From positions 424,457 through 488,456 of the forward strand of contig NW_004451515.1 in assembly GCF_000321225.1 (NCBI RefSeq): DNA of 64,000 bases, read 5' to 3'. Source of the DNA: Odobenus rosmarus divergens (taxonomy: Eukaryota; Chordata; Mammalia; Carnivora; Odobenidae). This document shows, piece after piece, positions 46,121-57,700 of the stretch (position 1 is its first letter; each line of letters begins with the position of its first letter). A program made the translations under genes and the position numbers. The notes under the pieces were generated by a model. That model was not told where the DNA came from. It saw nothing but the letters and a program-made list of their open reading frames with translations, and did no database searches.

Positions 46121-46520
46121 ATTTTATTTATTTATTTATGAGTGAGTGAGTGAGTGAGTGAGCACGTGATGGGAGGGGCAGAGGGGAGAGACAAGCAGAC
46201 TCCCCACTGAGCAGGGAGCCCGATGTGGGGCTCGATCTTATCACCCTGAGCCAAAATCAAGAGTCAGGTGCTTTGGGCGCCTGGGTGGCTCAGTTGGTTA
46301 AGCGACTGCCTTCGGCTCAGGTCATGATCCTGGAGTCCCTGGATCGAGTCCCGCATCGGGCTCCCTGCTCGGCGGGGAGTCTGCTTCTCCCTCTGACCCT
46401 CCCCCCTCTCATGTGCTTTCTCTCTCTCTCATTCTCTCTCTCTCTCAAATAAATAAATAAAATTTTAAAAAAAAAAAAAGAGTCGGGTGCTTAACCGACT
46501 GAGCCACCCACAGGCGCCCC
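46121..46520 (-). mobile_element. Can-SINE, antisense, containing an opposite SINE
   Basis: The outer element comprises 46121-46273 (T-rich tail, a (GAGT)n stretch at 46139-46161, GA-rich part, 'gagcagggagcccgatgtgg') and 46493-46520 (reversed head 'gactgagccaccca'). Target duplication CATCCTTAAGCACTTT (46105-46120) and CATCCTTCAGCACTAT (46521-46536). Confidence 0.95.
46274..46479 (+). mobile_element. Can-SINE, sense, nested in an antisense SINE
   Basis: A well-preserved copy with head GGGCGCCTGGGTGGCTCAG, 'gttaagcgactgccttcggc', 'catcgggctccctgctcggc', a CT middle, then AAATAAATAAATAAAA and an A13 tail (46467-46479). Target duplication AGAGTCAGGTGCTT (46260-46273) and AGAGTCGGGTGCTT (46479-46492). 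It is among the youngest-looking insertions in the window. Confidence 0.97.
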
Positions 46521-46536
46521 CATCCTTCAGCACTAT

Positions 46537-47600
46537 AGAGCACCTTTCATCTAGCCGAATGGAAGCCTGAGGCGCCCCTATATCTTTCTGACGCCTTAAA
46601 CAAAGAATTTTGACAGCCACCATCAGCTTTATTTGGGGATCATTCTTTCCTGGCAGTGCCCTTGACTTGAACTTCAGTTGAAAGATATTTCTTAATTTTA
46701 TCATCATTTGGTATCTGAAGTGGCTGGGAAGCTTCTAAATCAGCAAAATCCTGTTTCCCTTTTGTTTGGCAGTCTCTTCTTTAGCTTATCTCCCTCCTGT
46801 TGCATTTTAGTTCAAGCAGCAAGACTTTTAGCGCTCTGGCTGGAAATATCTTTAGCTAGCTCACCCCATTCGCTGGGGACATCGCCTATGTCCATTACCT
46901 ATAGGTGACGCAGGTGCTAAGCTGGTTGCCACTGCACACCAGGCATTCCCCTTCATCCAGTTTCTAACGACATGCTCCTGATTTCCCTTAAACCCATGCC
47001 AGCCACCTCCTCCACGTCCAGACTATTCAAAGCACTCCGGGCTTTCATTGACACTCTTGTCAATGTCCTTCGAGCTTCCGCTCACTTCCTGGTTCCAAAG
47101 CCAGATTTGTAGGTATGTGCTGTGGCCGCGCCCCTCTTCCAGATACCAAAATGTATACGAGTGCTTGAGCGTTGTGTCACAGATCACTCCAAACATGTAT
47201 GATCGCACAGAGCAGTTTAGATGAGAGGTTCTGGAGCAGGGCCTCTCATGTAATTATTGTCAGGACTTGGGCAGGGGTTGTCGTCGTTAGAAGGCTCTCC
47301 TGGGACCGGAGAACCTGTTTCCAAGGTGGCCCCTTCCCACGGGGGTGGGTGGGAGTTCTCTGTTCCTCACCACTGGCCGCTAAGTGTCGTCAGGACATGG
47401 CTGTTGAGAAAGCGATAGGAGAGGGAGTCCACCCATACGTTTTCACAAGGATTCTGGTTGCCATGTGGAGAACAGACTGCAGGAAGCCAAGGGTAGAAGT
47501 GGGAAACCTACTAAGAAGCTAATAGAATGATGCAAGCAAGAGATGACGTGGCTTGCACCAGCAAGGAAGCAGTGGAGATGGTGAGAGATGCTCATATTCT
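46537..47600. other. Single-copy stretch, nothing recognised
   Basis: No repeat consensus or convincing coding sequence. The 116-codon frame at 47172-47522 has no family resemblance. Confidence 0.5.
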
Positions 47601-47618
47601 GCAAGTGAGCAAAGTGGG

Positions 47619-47819
47619 GGGTGCCTGGGTGGCTTAGTCAGTTAAGCGTCTGCCTTTGGCTCAGGTCATGGTCCCAGGGTGCTGGGATCAAGCCCCACAT
47701 CGGGCTCCCTGCTCGGCGGGAAGCCTGCTTCTCCCTCTCCCACTCCCCCTGCTTGTGTTCCCTCTCTCACTGTGTCTCTCTCTGTCAAATAAATAAATAA
47801 AATCTTTAAAAAAAAAAAA
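47619..47819 (+). mobile_element. Can-SINE, sense, well preserved
   Basis: Head 'gggtgcctgggtggcttagt', arctoid-type body 'catcgggctccctgctcggc' and 'gggaagcctgcttctccctc', CT middle, AAATAAATAAATAAAATC and an A14 tail. Target duplication AAGTGAGCAAAGTGGG (47603-47618) and AAGTGAGCAGAGTGGG (47820-47835). It is the rightmost SINE of the window. Confidence 0.97.
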
Positions 47820-47835
47820 AAGTGAGCAGAGTGGG

Positions 47836-48995
47836 AATTTGAGTGTTTTAGTAACTTGAGGAGATTTCCCAACTCGTAAATGATGTAGCTGGTTCTTAAC
47901 TACCGTACACTATTATCCACTGAGCCGGGAATATTACTGGATAGCATCACTCATCAACTCACTGCACTAAAAGCAACTGTCAGATCCTGTGTTGCTTCAG
48001 ACGGCTGGCTTAGCAGCGGGGCAGGTGCCTAGAGGGGGATTTACCCCGGCATTAACACACGTGAGGCCACAGAGCTCGCCGCCTGCGCCACCCGCTATCC
48101 TGGGACCCTGGCCAGGATCTGGTGCTGCATGTGAGTCATGCTGGTGTGGGAGCTTCCAACCACACACTGAACACTCCAGGGACAAGGCAAAGGTCAGGGG
48201 GAAACCTGTCCCCCGAGTGCCACCAGGCCTCCTGCTTTCCAGCTGGAGGATGTTAATGCCACTTTAGGAATTTGCCACCAGAGCCAGCTCTGGAGTGCAA
48301 ACCTGCCTCTGGTATCACCCTGGATGATGCCAAGGGCGGGAGCCCGAAACATCCGGCCAGTACCCAAGGGACGGTCATTTCTGTAGCTGTCCACGTCTAG
48401 ACTGCCAGAGGAGGCCAAGTTCAGCATTTCCTGTAGACTGGAAACCTTTAGAGACAACTTGGCTCCATCTCCACCCTCACCTCCTAAGCTCTGTTTCACC
48501 TCCCACAGAAGAGGAAGAATATTTTGAGTGGCTCTCCCAGGGACAAGGGGGCCCGATTTCCAAACTGGTTCCCATGCATTCTGTCCTGGTTTGAGAGTCC
48601 CCTTAGAGTTTGGGGGAGTAGGAATGTTTTCCTCTTTCTTTTTTCTTTTCCTTCTTCTTTTCTGCGGGAGAGCGTGTAATGGATGCTTTCTATACCTGGT
48701 GAAACTTGGGGATAAGTCCCAAAAGAAACAGTAAATATGTTTCATCTTGTATTAAGGGGAAAAAAAATTCTCTAAGATGAGAAAGAAAAAAAGGTTCAAT
48801 AGTATCATTTGGAGCCTAGCTGGAGAGAGTTTTCTCGGGGAGGTGTGGAGCTGGGGAGCCTTGGAGTCTCCTGCTGACCCGGGGAAGGGTCTGGTGTCAT
48901 CCCTTTTTCACTATAAATAGAAAATACAGAGATCCAAAGGGAGTTTCAAAGTGGGGGCCACAGGTCTATGGGACACTGAGGGACAAATCCAGCCT
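47836..48995. other. Single-copy stretch with a long chance frame
   Basis: A 183-codon minus frame (48194-48745) includes a lysine/arginine-rich patch translated from a polypyrimidine tract. I see no domain and cannot support it as a gene. No repeat is recognised. Confidence 0.45.
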
Positions 48996-48999
48996 CACT

Positions 49000-49400
49000 C
49001 GGAATAGGAAAAAAATGCAAATTAAAACAAGTCCCCGCTTTTCATCTATCAGATCAGTGAGAATGTTTTGAAATGATAAATCCAGCATCAGTATGTAGTA
49101 AGACAGTTGTCCCTATGGCAGGTGGGAAGATAAATCGTCACAAACTCTTGGTGAGCAGTTTGGCAGTTTGTATCAAAAGCGGTTAAAACACCCCCACCGT
49201 TCAAGCCTACAATTCGTAAACTAGAGGTGTACCATAAAGAGATAGTCCTGGATGGGCACGAGGCTTTGGCTAAAAGAATGCTCATGGCAGCTTTGCTTAT
49301 TTAAGAAAAAAAAAATTGGAAAACAAGTACAGGAAGTTAGTTAATAAATTCTGCATCCAAATGCTGACATTAAAACTGGTGTGGTAGAAGAATATTTACT
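49000..49400 (+). repeat. Old L1-type LINE relic, sense
   Basis: 'aaatgcaaattaaaacaagt', 'tcatctatcagatcagtgag', 'agatagtcctggatgggcac' and 'gctttgcttatttaagaaaa' form a decayed ORF2 C-terminal order in sense orientation. Confidence 0.7.
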
Positions 49401-49489
49401 GATCTAGGAAATCGGCCGTCTTGTATTGCCAGATGAGAAGGTAAGTTATGACAAAGGGGGATATACAAGATGACAGCCTAGCAAAATGA

Positions 49490-49575
49490 CTAAGAACTCA
49501 ACCTCCATATTCATATAACCCGGACAACCTTACTCAGTTTCCCCACCAATGACATGGGGATAAAAGGCCCTTGCT
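49490..49575 (-). repeat. MIR SINE relic, antisense
   Basis: 'actcagtttccccaccaatg' followed by 'acatggggataaaaggccct' is the reversed MIR core. Confidence 0.65.
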
Positions 49576-49658
49576 CCCGCTGGGCGGTCAGAAGGGTGCC
49601 CTCCAGAAGGCTTTGGGCCAGCCCTGCCCCTAGCTCTAGCTCCGCTCAGCACTGGGTC

Positions 49659-49669
49659 GGGGGGGGGGG
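49659..49669. repeat. G-rich homopolymer tract
   Basis: A run of about ten G bases in GC-rich single-copy DNA. Similar runs occur at about 42653-42660 and about 61525-61535. Confidence 0.85.
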
Positions 49670-50975
49670 TCATACCCCCTTCGTTCTTATTCTAATTCTG
49701 CAGCGTCCAGGCCCAGCCCCTTCTACACAGCATTAATTCGGGCAGTGCAAGAATGCTTCCAGCCTGAGTTCCCGTGCGTAGGTGCCACACCTGTCACTGC
49801 AGAGGTAGAGATGGGGAGTGCCTGCCTGCACCAGAAGGATCCCAACCGTGCCGGGACCACCACGTCCCTTCGTTCCGGTGGGCTCACCTGCCTGCAGTGC
49901 CGCTCTCCTTCATTGCCTGCCCCACTGCCCTGACTCTTCTCAGCCTTCCAGGCCCCTCTCTAGCCTCGCCTCCTTCTTCAGGAGGTCTCCCTGGGCTGCC
50001 TTGGGCTCCACAGTTTCTGCCTCCGCTGTGTCCTGCAGAGCTGGCTAAGCGCAGCTGCACCCCTATCTTGGGACCCTCTTCAAGGGCTCCGCCTTCACCC
50101 CAATAAACAAACTGGGCTCCAGACTTACTACACTGTGCCCTGCAACAAGCGACCTGCTCCATTTCTCCTCCGTAAAATGGGGATCGTCACCCTGAGTTGC
50201 CAGTTGTTGTAGGCATTAGAAAGAAAACCTGGCAAGTCGGTGCCACTCAAGGGTATGGTGCGTGGCAGCTATCATGATTCAAAGCCAAATGCCTCACTCC
50301 CCCATCTATAGCAGAGGGGGCAGGCTGTGAATGGAGGCCTGGGAGGCTCAACCTGGTAAGGAAAGAGCAAGGTCTTCGGTACAGGGACCTTCTGGGACGT
50401 TCGAGGATTTTCTGCTTCCTTCCTGGTTCTCAGCTGAGAGTAGCTGAGGGGTTTCCCAACTTGTTGCATGATTTAACCATTCTATGCAGGTTTCTGTTCC
50501 CCTTTGGAAAGTGCGTTTCACATCCAAGGCCGCATACCCTGAATCTGAGTAAAAACTCTCCAGTACTTTCCAGGTTTTAAAAAAAAACTGCCCTATGACA
50601 GAATTTCCCACCTTGCATGAGTCAGTTGAGGAAGTGGCATTGGCAAAGACCACCTGGATTTCGGGCACAAATAAGGATCTGGCATGGGTCTCCAGAAGGG
50701 CTCACCATGGAGACCACAGATGTGCAAACACCATCCAAGCCACAGTCCGAGGTGGCCAGAGGTGGCTTCCAAGGTCAGGGCCTGAGTGACACAAGGAATA
50801 TAGGCTTGAGCTAAGAGAATGTGCTGTGAGGGTCCCTGAAGGCCCCATGATCTCCCAAGCTGGGTTTCGCCATGTCTGAAACTACCCCACACAAGCTTCA
50901 TTCCCCTGGGATCCCCCCGCCCAACATGAACATTCTCTGCGGAGGGGAATCATTCAGCTAAGTGTGCTTATTGGA
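49670..50975. other. GC-rich single-copy stretch with a MIR scrap
   Basis: 'ctccatttctcctccgtaaa' with 'atggggatcgtcaccctgag' (50150-50196) is a reversed MIR core. The rest is unassigned. Overlapping frames of 90-110 codons on both strands have no family signal. Confidence 0.45.
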
Positions 50976-50979
50976 CTAA

Positions 50980-51800
50980 GATGTTACCAAGAAAGACCAA
51001 CAGCTCAACTGAAAAATGGCCAAAGGGTATGAACAGTGAACTCACAGAAAGAACATATAAATGGCATCTACGCACATGCAGAAATGGTCAGTTGCACTCA
51101 TAGTAAAAGAAATGCACATGGAAACTCCAGTGGGATGTCATTTCTCACCTGTCAGCATGGAAAAAATGCAAACATTTGACAACACATCTTGAGGTGTGCC
51201 AGTTATTAAGTAATTCATTCTGAGCTCCAAACTCACTCTTCCCCCTTCTGCGCTGTGTCCCTGGGGCTGGGACTCTCCTGGAGACTCTGCCATTAGGGGG
51301 CGCTACAAGGAGCCTGCAAGGTCGGAGGCATGAGAAGGAACTGACTCCTTCCTATTTTGCCCCCTATCTGCTTCCTGCCTGTTCCCTGTTCTTGAGAGGA
51401 TCACCCTGGCCCTTGACTGATAAAATGGGTGAAGTTGGTAAAAGCCCCAAAATTATGGTTCTACCTTATGTAGAACACTTTAACAATATCTAACTAAATT
51501 GCAAATTCCATTACCATTGGGCCCAGTGATCAATCCCTCTTCATTCCAATTTGGCACATGTTCAAGATGGAGATCATCTATTGCAACATTCTTTGAAATA
51601 GTAAAAAGTGTCCATTTTCTGTAGGGGACTAGCTAAAGAAACAGCATATCCACACAATGGAAATTGCAGCAGTAAAAAAAAAAAAAAAGTGAAAATCTTA
51701 CATTGTTAAATAAAAAAAGGGAAGTGCATAATGATGAACATAGTGCTTTGCGTTTGTGCAACTAATCGGTAAGGTTAGAAATTGTGTGTATATCTGCTTC
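50980..51800 (+). repeat. Old L1 ORF2 C-terminal relic, sense, interrupted
   Basis: Left part (50980-51185): 'actgaaaaatggccaaaggg', 'gtgggatgtcatttctcacc', 'aaacatttgacaacacatct'. Right part (51430-51800): 'ttgcaacattctttgaaata', 'ctgtaggggactagctaaag', 'atccacacaatggaaattgc'. Both belong to the same ORF2 region in order. The 240 bp between them (about 51190-51430) is not L1 and carries the CTCF-like motif. Confidence 0.75.
51290..51305 (+). promoter_or_regulatory. CTCF-like core motif
   Basis: CCATTAGGGGGCGCTA matches the CTCF core (CCA-C/G-C/T-AG-G/A-G/T-GGC-A/G) at every position except one (T at the fourth base). It lies in a 240 bp non-L1 block inserted between two halves of an old L1. 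Occupancy cannot be judged from sequence. Confidence 0.45.
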
Positions 51801-52500
51801 CAGCTGTACGTAGAAAGTCTGAGAGGTTGCCTACGAAACCAGTAGGAGTAGCTAGCTACCTACATGGTTACAGCTGGGAGGCAATTTTCTGTGCAGAGGC
51901 CTGACCTTGTTTGCTGGAGATCATCCTTCCCAGGGTGTTTTATAGCAATACCCCTAGAAGATAGAGATAGTGCGTCCTCCAGAGCGGAAAACAAACTTGT
52001 TTGTTATCTGGTAAAATTAAGATAAGGTCTCCCTTCAGGGCAGAGGTTGGTCAGGTTTGTTCTCAGCCCAGTAGAAAAGATTGCGGGTTGTTAAGTTCCT
52101 GGTTCCTCCGAGGTGAGGCAACCCACCCCGCTCTGTGCATGCTCGGCACCCGCCTGGGCCACTCCATGGCCCCCACCCCCATGGAAATCAGGGACGTGGA
52201 AAACCCATGTGAGCATCAAGCTCACGCTGCTTGCTGTGCCATGAATAACAAAGTCCTTTGTCTTTGCTGACAGTATCCATGACAATGTGGCCAACTTACT
52301 CCTTAGCTTGCAGGTAGGGTAAGATCTTAGACCCTTCCCAGTTTCTAATGGGGAAGACGTACATGGAGGTGGGATAGGATGAGACTTCTTGTTGTATATT
52401 TTTTCATAGTATTATGTTCTCAACCATAGGATTGTTTTACCTATTCAATCATACATAATATTTCATTTGAAATAAAAATGTTACTCCTGTATGTGTGTCA
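51801..52500. other. Single-copy stretch, nothing recognised
   Basis: No repeat or coding block is recognised. An 89-codon frame at 52001-52270 lacks family signal. Confidence 0.45.
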
Positions 52501-52504
52501 CAGA

Positions 52505-52690
52505 ACTTTAGCGCTCTGGACATGGCCAGGGCATGGGAGGGCACCAGTTGTGACCCTGGACTCTTACAGAGAAGACCAAGGCTGAGGGACATGCAGTGAC
52601 TTGCACAGCTGGTTCCTGGTGGATCACGGATGAGCTCAGACATCCTGACCTCCAGTCTGGTGTTCTTTCCACTACCCAGGCTGGGTCAGG
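52505..52690 (+). repeat. MIR SINE relic
   Basis: 'gcagtgacttgcacagctgg', 'atcctgacctccagtctggt' and 'gttctttccactacccaggc' are the MIR 3' half in plus orientation. Confidence 0.75.
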
Positions 52691-53380
52691 GGAGACCACA
52701 AGACATAAATCAGATAAGGATGTCAAAAACAGAGATGAAGACCATGATTTTGACTTCACAATTTAGCCGAGAACCAGCCCTATCTGACATTATCCTACCA
52801 GGGTCCCAAGGAGCTCTCAACATTTGTTCTTAGTCTAACATCTACTGCAGAACATACTCTTCGAGTAAACAGCCTCAAATTATGTTCAGGAGCAAATGAA
52901 ACATTTAAAAATGCATGCTGACATGCTAGTCCAACCTAAAAGACTTACCCATCCTATTCTAAGCAACTATGGAGAGAAAACCGATTCAAGGCTTCCTGGA
53001 ATTGCCCTGAATTTCTAATAAGTCAGTCACAGCATGAAATGGAAAAGAGAAATATGGGATACAAGGGTTTGGGTGGTGGGGGCTCTTTCAGGAAGATGTT
53101 CAGAAGCCAAAACTGAGGTCCATCTGTTCAAGAATTACATCTGGCCCTTTGAAAGCAGGGTGGCTATAGAATGTGCCTAATAAAGGTACATCAAAAAGAT
53201 GTAAGTATTGTTATCACTCAGGCAAATTTTTAGAATCAACAATATCAGGCTTGCTAATAACTGAGAGCCAGAGAAGGACCATACCATGTCCCTATTGTTG
53301 TGAGCTTCATATGGTGTGGAGAAAGGGTACACAGGATGGGCCCTGGAGGGTGCCTCTTCAATCAGACCAGCTCCACTTGA
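52691..53380. other. Single-copy stretch, nothing recognised
   Basis: Moderately AT-rich, no repeat consensus. The 115-codon frame that starts at 53173 runs into the ATCC microsatellite and is not supported as a gene. Confidence 0.45.
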
Positions 53381-53383
53381 CCC

Positions 53384-53456
53384 CATCCATCCATTCATTC
53401 TTCTTTCCATGTATCCATCCATCCATCCATCACCCATCATCTATCTATCCATCCTC
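53384..53456. repeat. Imperfect (ATCC)n tetranucleotide repeat
   Basis: ATCC units with ATTC and ATCT interruptions over about 70 bp. Confidence 0.92.
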
Positions 53457-53559
53457 TCACCAACCCCTCAAACCAGGGGCTTTGAGCTTGGCTGGAGGGC
53501 AGACACGCAGAAACTACTAGAATAGAGTCAGAAAAGTGCCGAAGAATGCAGGTATGAGG

Positions 53560-53720
53560 TGGAAGGGTAAAGGGAAATGTTGTTTGACTCTTGCCCTGTC
53601 TCCTTTACCAAATGGTGAGTTCCTTAAAGGCAGTGACCTGAGCTTTATTAATTTCTGTATCCTTGGGGCTCAGGATGGCACAAAGTAAACATTTGTTCAA
53701 TAAACAAATGAGTGTTCACG
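53560..53720 (+). repeat. LINE-2 (L2) 3'-end relic
   Basis: 'ggtgagttccttaaaggcag', 'ttaatttctgtatccttggg', then 'catttgttcaataaacaaat' is the L2 3' end in plus orientation. Confidence 0.75.
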
Positions 53721-53739
53721 TTAGAGAGTACGCGTAAGA

Positions 53740-54110
53740 ATGAATTGGATTATGCTTTGATGACCAGTAAAACCAAAACCTCAGTGGCCCAGAACAAAAA
53801 AAGTTGATTCCTTGCTCTTGAAACATGTCCTTCAGTTGGCCCAGAGCTCTATATTGTCGTCACTCTGGATGCAGGCTGATATAGCAGGCAGCATCTGGAA
53901 CAGTGCCTGACACAGATGGAGACTGGCAAATTGTGCACTGCCCAGAAGTACCCCACATCACCTCTATTCATGTTTCATGGACCAGAGCAAGTCAGCAGGC
54001 GGCCCTATCACCTGAGAACACTCGCCCTGTGTGCTCAGAAGGAGATCGGGAAATATTTGTTGTGGAATAGTGCTAATGTGTACCACAGCTATGAGCCCTG
54101 CCACTCACAA
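53740..54110 (-). mobile_element. Old LTR-like repeat, antisense
   Basis: 'aaacctcagtggcccagaac', 'tcactctggatgcaggctga', 'accagagcaagtcagcaggc' and 'ggaaatatttgttgtggaat' read as the reverse complement of an ancient LTR-like repeat. Subfamily not named. The frame 53916-54365 (149 codons) overlies it and is not a gene. Confidence 0.6.
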
Positions 54111-54569
54111 AATATTTGCTTCCCTGTCCTCATCCCTAGAAAGCTCAAGGCCCCTCCTCCCCAAGGGAGAAAATCAGAAAGTCCTCTGGTGGAGGTCCAG
54201 CACCACTGGCTGATGCTCTGTTGTCCATCACCGGGTCTATTTGTGGTTTTTCCTGATCTGGGCTGCCCCCACACCCTCAAAGCACAGGGGGGCATGGGGG
54301 TAGAATTGTACTCCGACTCAGTTGGAACAAAGGGACACGTGAGCAGGCACCAACATCCCACCTGAGGGGAACGTATCCTCAGAAGGGACTGGTTCCTGTA
54401 TAGGCCCTGATCTCACTCTCCGGGAGAAGCTCCATCATCTGTGGCTCTCTGTGACCTCTGGATCAGCCCTCGGGAATATTCTTTGTCTTTTGTTATCCTC
54501 TTTGACCAAGTCAGAAGTGAGCTATGGAGACTATGTGCCTCTTGGGTCTGAGTGGGTCTTTCTCCGAGC

Positions 54570-54795
54570 CTCCGCTCTCTGCTACAGTGGCTGTCAACAT
54601 GGAGGCAGGAAAGCTCAGGCTTGGAAAAATCATGTGCCAGCTCTTAATGCTCCCACCCAGAAGTGACACATGCCTCTTTGGCTCATGCTGTTTTGGCCAG
54701 AGCATGTCACATGGTCCTGCCTCGCTCCAAGGGGGCAGGAAAATGGAATCCTCTCACGTGCCTGGAAGGAGAATGGGAAATCCCAGTGAGTGACA
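54570..54795 (-). repeat. Second LTR-like fragment, antisense
   Basis: 'ccagaagtgacacatgcctc', 'gccagagcatgtcacatggt' and 'tccaagggggcaggaaaatg' resemble the same repeat type as at 53740-54110, but truncated. Confidence 0.5.
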
Positions 54796-57700
54796 TTTGC
54801 GTCGAGTGAGTTTCATCTGGCTCCGGAGGCCTGGCCAGCCCTCCAAAATATGGCATTTGGTTCATTTAGAGAAGGTGCAGGAGAAGGGCAGCTTTGACTA
54901 GGAGGTTGTAGGAGAAGAGAAAAGGAAGCCTGAGCGTGGGGCCTATTCCTTCAGCCCACAAGACATAAATCTGAGGTGAGGGAGTGTGAGCCAGGATGTG
55001 CACCCACCCCCTGCGAGTCTATTCCGAAAGGTTCTGCTGGGTAAGGCTGCAGGAGGTGTGGCCCGTGTTCTTCCAGCCGAGGAGCTCCTGGAAAACCCAC
55101 GCCACTTCTTAGGTGACACCTTGGAGGCCCTTGAGTCAGGAACCCAGAGATGCTCAGAAGTGTCCCCGACCTCTTGAGGGTAATGTCACCACGTCTCCCA
55201 GCCCTGTTCCCCCTCACCCTGCCCCTGGCACTGGAAATCAGGGGGCACCTGGAGGGATTGGGATGGCAATTCGTATGCGCCTACTGCATACGAGCTGACT
55301 AGAAATAAATGCAATGTATCAAAACTCTGGATTACATACTGTTCCTAAAGAAATCAAGCAATGTCTGAAGAAATACAGTTTATTCCTTCTGAGGACAGGG
55401 GATAACCTGACACAGGCTACTGGCAAGAAGAATGCTTTAGTGCTTCCGTTGGTGCAACAGTGAAGAATGGAGTGGAATTAGCACATCATTTGGTTACATG
55501 TAGTACTTAAAAGCTATTTGTTCTCTTAAGTGGCTAAAACACTCCCCTGTCCTTTATTCCCCCTACTTCTGTCTGCAGTGAGTGAAACAGGTGAGCTCCG
55601 GGCTGGCCACAGGCCCGACTATGGCCACTTGCACCCCCCACCCCCTCACCGCCTGTGGGTTCTCACCCTGCTAACAAGCATCATCATCTGTAGGCTGGCT
55701 TTTGCACCTTGTCCAGAACGGTCTTAAATCATGGACTCTTTCTGTAACCAGCAGCCAACACCAAAGTCTGAGGCTGCTGGTCTTGATTTTCAGAAAATTT
55801 AAAGTATCATGTCCCTTGAGAGGAAACTTCCCATCGGGAAAGATGTCAGGGAGTGGAAGCCTTTCTGGAGTGAGCAAGCACCGTTTGCGGTGTTTACAGC
55901 TTAAAGTGCTTGTCTAAGCCCTGGATTCCAGGAGCTGTGCTCCTGAAGGTCCCAGAAAAAGCCTTCTTGGGACAACACAGACTTGCCGTAACTCCCCGAC
56001 CTGTGAGCCATGTGAAGTGATTTATACAGACTGGTGCGGGGAAAGTCACCAAGATATTAGCGTGTGCTGGGTTTGTCCCTCTGTTGCAGGTCGGAAGCTT
56101 CTGTGTTCTTGCACCTCGGTGGAGGCTCGTGGTGCAGGCTGGGAGTACAGGCTGCTCTGCCCAATCCATCTTCCGGGCCTTTGCCTTCCCAAAGCTCGAG
56201 AAGCCAAAGGAGGTCATGCAGTGGGAGGGAGGGCCAAGAGAGGGAGGCGGGACCCCATACAGAGGAGCCTGTGGGAGGGGACAGGACTTCCCAGGGAAAT
56301 GGCCACCAAGGCACCTGAGTGACGGGAAGTGGGAAGCGTTACCGTAAGCCCCCGTCCCAGTTTGCCCAGAACTGAAGGCATTCCTGGGACAAAGGATTTT
56401 CAGTGCTTAGCTTAGGAAAGCCTTGGGCAAACTGGGACAAGCTGGTCACCGTAGGTGAGGCAGAGGTCCCAGCTGACCCCAGTGTGAGAGGCTCCTGCTC
56501 TGAGCCACCACCAAGAGGAGCTGAAGGTGAACCTCCCCCTGTTTTCTGCCCCATAAACTCCCTGGCTCTTGCGTTATCCCAGAAGTGGGGCCCCACAAGT
56601 GGCTATGAGAGCTCAGGGCCAGACTTAATTTGATTGAAAGCAAATAATGTGGTTTGATGTCTCTTCTATGCCAAGAACGGTCTGCTTATCTCTTTCTGTC
56701 TCTGGGTCAAGCTTTTCTCTTTTCTCCCCTCTCCTGCGTCCGCCTCCCCCCCACGGCCCCCCGCCCCCGCCGCCCGCACTGGGTTAGATCACATAGGAGA
56801 CCTCCCGGTGGCTCAGTGGCCACCAGGATGACCAAGGATAGGCCTGAGCATCTGGCTTTCCTCTTAGCCCCAAGCCTAGAACCTGGATTTTTTGTGTTAA
56901 AGAGGTGCTGCACTCCAACCTTCCTACCTCGAGGTAGAGGGGGAGCCCCACACAGGCGTTAGTGGGTGGGGTGACTCGACTCACTCTCCGAAGCTGGCTT
57001 TGTTCCCCTCCCCCCCGCCAAGGACCCCGCCTCACAAACCCTTGGACAGGAGGGAATTCCTTGGCAGCTTTTGCTCACTCAGATAACTGGCCAGTCGGCA
57101 GAGCGTGCCAGCACTCAGAGCAGAAATGAGCAGAAATCGCTTCCGTGTGTGCTGTTTGTTTTCTGAGGCTTGCTCTGACAGTCACAGGCTGCAGCGGGGG
57201 CACGGGGCTGTCAGAGGCCATTAAGGCACCAGCCAGGCATCCCCACGCTCTGAGGAAGCTGCCCCTGCAGCTCTCCCTTGCAGAAATCACCAGAACCCCA
57301 CAGTCTGGCCCAGGCCAGGTGAGGGAGACCACGGTGGAGGGGTGCCTCTGCCCAGTCATAGCACCAGAAGGACCAGTCCTGGGAGGCCCAGGAAAACAGA
57401 TGCACACTTAACAGGCTTGCACCCCCTCCCATGGCATGTCTAGCGCCCACCCCAAGACTTCTGGGAATTCTTGGAGATTCACATCCATTCTGGCCTCCTC
57501 TGGCCATGCTTCTGGGCCAGGTTAGCAGATAACTTCTGCTAAGTTATCCTCGTCTCTGGATTTTGTTGCTCTTTTGATGATGCCTCCCTCGCACTGACCC
57601 AGAAGCGGGATGACCCTTTTCCCTGACTCCCCAGGCCTCTGCATACAATCAGGCATAGAAATTGGGTGTCGAGAATTCTCTGAAGACTCAGGGGCAATAG

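Noticed and set aside
48194..48745. 183-codon minus-strand frame with a KRRRKRKKKEE patch resembling a nuclear localisation signal
   Set aside because: The basic patch is just a translated polypyrimidine tract (48632-48665 on the plus strand). The rest has no domain.
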